Assembly (NCBI GenBank): GCA_036971475.1
Contig: JBAIZL010000007.1
Coordinates: 27,101,947 to 27,165,946, forward strand
Origin: Prosapia bicincta
Lineage: Eukaryota > Arthropoda > Insecta > Hemiptera > Cercopidae
Direction: 5' to 3'
Length of the DNA stretch: 64,000 bases
Of this stretch, positions 52,201 through 58,028 are shown piece after piece. Within the stretch, counting starts at the first letter, position 1. Each line of letters begins with the position of its first letter. Below the pieces are notes generated by a model that saw only the letters and a program-made list of their open reading frames with translations, did no database searches and had not been told where the DNA came from. Made by a program: the position numbers and the translations under genes.

Positions 52201-55200
52201 CAGATTCGTGATGATGACAAAAAACATGGCTACCTAGGGCTATCATCAGCATTGCTGCAAAGAGCAATGGATAGCCTATCTTTGAAAGTTTCAATACTGC
52301 CATGGCTTCATTTTAATGCAGCCAGTGTTTTGTGTAGTTTAAGCGAGTATCGTATATGTTATAGATCTGTTAAGCTAAAAGTTAATTTTTTTAGCCAATA
52401 CCGTTAAATTTCACAGAAAATTTCTAAGCCGTTTCGGCATCATCAGATATTGAAACAAACCGGACGGCATGGCAGGTTTTCCAACGATCAATCCTCCATT
52501 TACTTGCTGAGAAATCACTTCTGGGTTCTAATATTTTGTGCTTAGTTATTGCCTTTTGTATAATGAGTCCAGAAATTGGGATTCCTTTTGTTCTTTCATA
52601 ACAGAACCATGTTCATAATGTGTTATTAAGCGTTTCAAGTTAAGGCTTTTTGCTATTCTAAAAGCGTTTTCATCTGTCATCACTGTATTAGATTTAATGA
52701 CTTTCTGATTTCTTCTCCAATTTTTTGTTATTGTAACACCTATATTGAGTTCCTTGGCTATTTTTTGAAGTGATTACTGTTTGTTCAGTCGTTTTAACAC
52801 TGACAATTTTTCATCGAATGAAAGCATTACATGTTTACCTTTTACTCTTGACATGTTAACAAACACAGTTGTACACATTGTGCAAAACAAATACAGTATA
52901 CAAAATATGTATATTAATATACTGTAACAAGCAAGAAAAACACTGCCATGAAACCAATGAATGTTTACACTAAAAACGCACAATGAAGGAAATGATATGA
53001 ATGATGACTGATCACTAAAACTAACGAGCGATAACAGGGCTAAAAGTATAACTACTAAGGCCAGTTGCCTATTTGATATTTTGAGGGTTGGGGGAGCCAA
53101 ATGAGTCAGTGTTAATTGAATCTCTCTCGCTGTTAGACGGTTTATTGAAACCACTGTTAGCATGATGGACAGTGAAACCGTGAAGTTGGGGCAAGAGTAC
53201 CACATATTAACTGTTTGATTAGCAACACGTTTATGCCTTAATAAAGCCCCTGGGAGCATCATATTTTTAAAAGATTTTTAATTTGTCTTTTTTTTCTAAT
53301 TTTTTAAATTATTGTACTATTTCTAATATTTGTTATGAAAATATTTAATATTTAAGAAAGTATACATTTTGTCAACATTAGTAGCAGTCCACATTTTCAG
53401 TTTTGAATGGTCAGACATTGTAGTAGTTTCACACACAAAGTAGTAATATTCTTTGGTTTCCATACAATTTTTTTTTGACCAAATGAAAAAACTCTAGGTT
53501 CCGGTGGAATAACAAATTTGTTAGGAATGCCTGATTTATTTGTATTAAAATCCTGCAATGGTCTGTAATCACATGAGACAAATTATAGACTTTGCACACA
53601 ATATTATGGTGACGATGTACTCTGTGTAACATTTACTGTCCAGATAATATCAAATATTGAACCTAGAGTGTAGTACAATAGACAGAAAACAAAATCGTTA
53701 ATTTATAGCAATGTTAATCTGAAAGAAATGATAGAACCTTCACATATGGGAATGCTCCGGCTGCCCGTAGCTCGATCTCACGTACTGGTACTTGAATGCT
53801 AATCAAAGGGTTAACTGGAGTTGGGATTGATCAGATAGATGGACCAATTAGGGCTGGACAACAGAGGCTTTGCACCATGTATGTATATTTAGTAAATTGT
53901 TTGAGAAGAAATTTTAGTGGAGTGAGTATTTAATATTATGTTTGTATTTTTACAGGAGCTATTTGGTCAAAGTTAAAAACAACCTTTCCCTGGTGGGAAG
54001 TAGAGCTTGTCTCCAGGGTTAGTGGAAGGGGAAGGATTGGGGCCGATGGTTTGGTAAGTAGTAACCATTGTAAAGTAAACTGGGTAAAATGAAAACATGT
54101 CAGGACATGGTCACTTCTCTTACATCTAACTACTATAGCCTTATTTTATTAATTAATAATTTTTTTTTGCATTTTATGATGAATTAATTAGTGGATGCAT
54201 ACCCCTTGTTAACAGAAATTTAAAGGATTTAATAAAGTTAAGGAATTACAATAAAACTATTAGAAGCAACAACAATTCCACAAAAGTAATAAACAATAAC
54301 TGAAATTCAAGTTACCTAACACTAAACACTTTTGTACATTTCCATGACCATGTCATCATTCTCGGAGGGTCTTATTACAATCTAGAAAACAATAAGTTAC
54401 ATTTGTTGATTCCATCTTCACGTGAGCTACTAGTAATCACTAAACACTTTTAAATGTTTTAAACTTGCCTATAGTAACATTTACGTATATTTGGGACGGC
54501 CGTTTTGGGAGATGTGTCCCATTGTCAACTCAGACCGTAACCTAATAACCCAAATACGAACACACAACATGACAATCCCATAAAATACTTATCAATACCA
54601 TACAGATCATCCAAAACCCACAATCTAACCAACACACTACGAAAATACAACTACAAAATAGCTTACTCCACACACAACACTCTCAACAAACAATTTAAAC
54701 CCAACAACAAAATCTATGACATTTACAACACTACTGGAGTTTACAAACCAACTTGCAGTTCATGCCCCAGTTTTTACATAGGCCAGACAGGGAGGTCCTT
54801 CTACACACGTTATCAAGAACATATAAAAGCACTAAAAAACAATAACTACCAATCAAACTTCCCCGATCATCTCAGCTCCATAAAACATGACTACATAGAC
54901 ATAACATCTAACCTACAAATTCTTCATAAACAACACAGAAATAACCAACGCTACACGACCGAAATATACAGACACTTCAAACTACACCCAACTCACGTAC
55001 TAAATACACAATTACATTACAACTCACACGCACTTTTTGACATCATAACTCCTAATACACACAAAATACACCCACACCACCATAATATCCCACCCCAACC
55101 CTAACACCCTAACCTACGTAAACCTTGAGATCAGTTACGGTCTAAGTTGACAATGGGACACATCTCCCGAAACGGCCGTCCTCAACAAACAAAGTAAGTG

Positions 55201-56244
55201 CTACTATAGGCAAGTTTAAAAACATTTAAAAGTGTTTAGTAATAAGTTACAAACTATACTGACAATAAAAATAACTATTGTTAGTTACTTTTGATTATTT
55301 TTTGTCGTATTGGGGTAGTTTCCAATAAAAAATTCACCACCACTGAATATGTTTTTATTTTTTACATTATACCACTGATAGTGTATAGATATGTATAGAT
55401 GAAGTTAAGAAAAATTAAAGCCCAAAGGATTGCCTCGGTCTGGATATGGGGATTAAGTGAATGCTAATGTCTACCTGGTATTGGGAATGGAGCTTGTTAA
55501 ATTAGGCGCAGGAAGAGAATAAAGGAAGATAGATACAGCAGAGTCCAATACTAGGTAGTGACCAGGTTGTTACTAAAGAAAGGATTTCCAGGTGCTTCAA
55601 GGAACCATTAGGGGGTATAGCTATGAGGGTGTTTAAATGTAGTTACCTGGAATAGGAGGGCCAAATACATCCAGAATATAAGTCAAAGTATGAATGCTAT
55701 TTAAATTTTAGTAAGAAGGCTATAAAAACAATGACTTCTACACAGAGGAAACAAAACGTGATTGAAATAATATTAAACTTGAAGATATAATAACTTGGAG
55801 TAACTGTGGTGTAATATTTAATTATAAATAATAAAACCTCTTAACCATAAACACTTTATTTATGTCCTGATGTACATTTCTATTGGAAAGCAATTATCTT
55901 CAGAGGAAATTACTACAAGACTAACTACAGTGCGTGAGGTTTAACGGTGTCCCTTGTTCTGCTCTAGCATTTGACTACTAGCCTAACTGAAATCATTATA
56001 ATATACATATATCGCCTCTTTGGTAATCGCGGCTCTTTCTTTGCAGAAGCAGAGCAATACATTTAAAGATCATGTCTGCATCAAACTATTACAGTATTAT
56101 CATTTAGTTAGTTACACTTTAAAGACACTGATGTTTTCTGAAGTGTTGGGTTTTGACCCCGCACTGCAACCCAGTCCACCCTAGCGATCTCAAGGTCAGA
56201 GACATGGTTAAACCTCACACACTGTACATTTGGTCTATTACGTT

Positions 56245-56325
<81 letters not shown>

Positions 56326-56532
56326 TTTTAAAACAACACAGGTTATTCAAATACAAGAATATTTATTATTTTATATCCAAAGCTTTTCGTTGGCAAACAG
56401 TACCAACATCATCAGGGTACTTAGCCTGATGATGTTGGTACTGTTTGTCAACGAAAAGCTTTGGATATAAAATAATAAATATTCTTGTATTTGAATAACC
56501 TGTGTTGTTTTAAATTATTAAACAACAAAATG

Positions 56533-56585
<53 letters not shown>

Positions 56586-56691
56586 TCGCAATATGTATTC
56601 TTTTGTATTAATAAAGAACTTAGTCAAAATACAAATACAAGAATTGTAAATTCAATTATAATTCTTGTATTTGTATTTTGACCAAGTTCTT

Positions 56692-56764
<73 letters not shown>

Positions 56765-56809
56765 TTTCACTTATGTACTTAAACAAGAATCTTACTTGGT
56801 ATCTAATCT

Positions 56810-56880
<71 letters not shown>

Positions 56881-57597
56881 ATAATTGTAAGTTTTATTAA
56901 TATACAAAATTAAAGTTCAGATAGTCATAAACTAATGTAAAAGTGACAGACTTATCTAGTGGCAATATTTTAAAACTCCAATCTCTTGGAAATAAATAAA
57001 TAGACACACAAAAACATATTACACTATTGAAATATTTCGATTATACAATGATTTTTTCAATCAGTCACAACAGGATATCTTTCAATGATTGTTATACCAC
57101 CAAAATAATTAAGGCCCTCCCTCCCCTGATTCCCACCCTTCAGAATTGAAAAGATGGGAGCTGTCATACCAGTGGTACACCAAATCTAGAGAACCTCCTA
57201 ACTTCAACATGAGATAACTCCTTTTACCTTCCCCCTAACTTCTACTAATATTAACAACTCCATTTATCTTCCTTATTATTTATATCTGGTTTAAATTAAT
57301 CAATATTTTTACAATTAATATATGTACTCAAACAAGAATCTTACTTGGTATCTATACGAGTTAACTTTCAAAGATTGATAGTATCTTCATTGTCGAGCAT
57401 CTACTGAACTGAGTGTTGTAGTAGATATAAATTGATATATAGTACTACATCATAAACTATAAATCTATGCATCTGTGACATTTGGATATTTAATCTTTTA
57501 TACGCATCTGTGGTTCATTTGTCTTTTCTTCTTTGATTGAAAGAGATCATTGTATGATCGAAATATTTCAACAGTGTGATATGTTTTTATGTATGTA

Positions 57598-57658
<61 letters not shown>

Positions 57659-57810
57659 TCTTTTTCTCTTTCTTGACTGATGAAGATAATTTTTGATTGA
57701 GATATTTCAATAGTGTGTTAAGTTTTTATATGTGTTTATTTCCAAGAGATTGCAGTTTTGGACTATTGCCATTAGGTAAGTCTGTCAGTCTTTTCTATCT
57801 AGTCCAAAAA

Positions 57811-57876
<66 letters not shown>

Positions 57877-57961
57877 ACGTTGTCCATTATTTTTTTCCGT
57901 TGCACTGACTTTATGAAGTTGATATATTACTATTGTAAATACTTCTATCTACCACTAAGTG

Positions 57962-58028
<67 letters not shown>

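Larger units (their letters stand above)
54401..55240 (+). mobile_element. PLE1 copy with inverted terminal repeats and 10-bp target duplication
   Basis: Flanked by AATAAGTTAC at 54391-54400 and 55241-55250. Inverted terminal repeats of about 140 bp ('ctaaacacttttaaatgttt' ... 'aacatttaaaagtgtttagt', and 'ggacggccgttttgggagat' ... inverse). The interior is only 0.6 kb. The RT is deleted and only the nuclease part remains, so it was mobilised or rearranged as a short form. Confidence 0.9.
54285..55332. mobile_element. AUGUACAU-type palindromic element interrupted by PLE1
   Basis: The left part ('ttcaagttacctaacactaa', 'catgaccatgtcatcattct') and right part ('ttgtcgtattggggtagttt') correspond to the two arms of the 13955-14225 element. 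The PLE1 insertion at 54401 separates them. Confidence 0.7.

Noticed and set aside
52425..52455. CTGATGATGCCGAAACGGC on the minus strand as another hammerhead-like core
   Set aside because: It lies inside the decayed Tigger transposase and reads as coding ([13 protein letters not shown]). GAAA sits in the loop of the hairpin, not after it, so the resemblance is coincidental.
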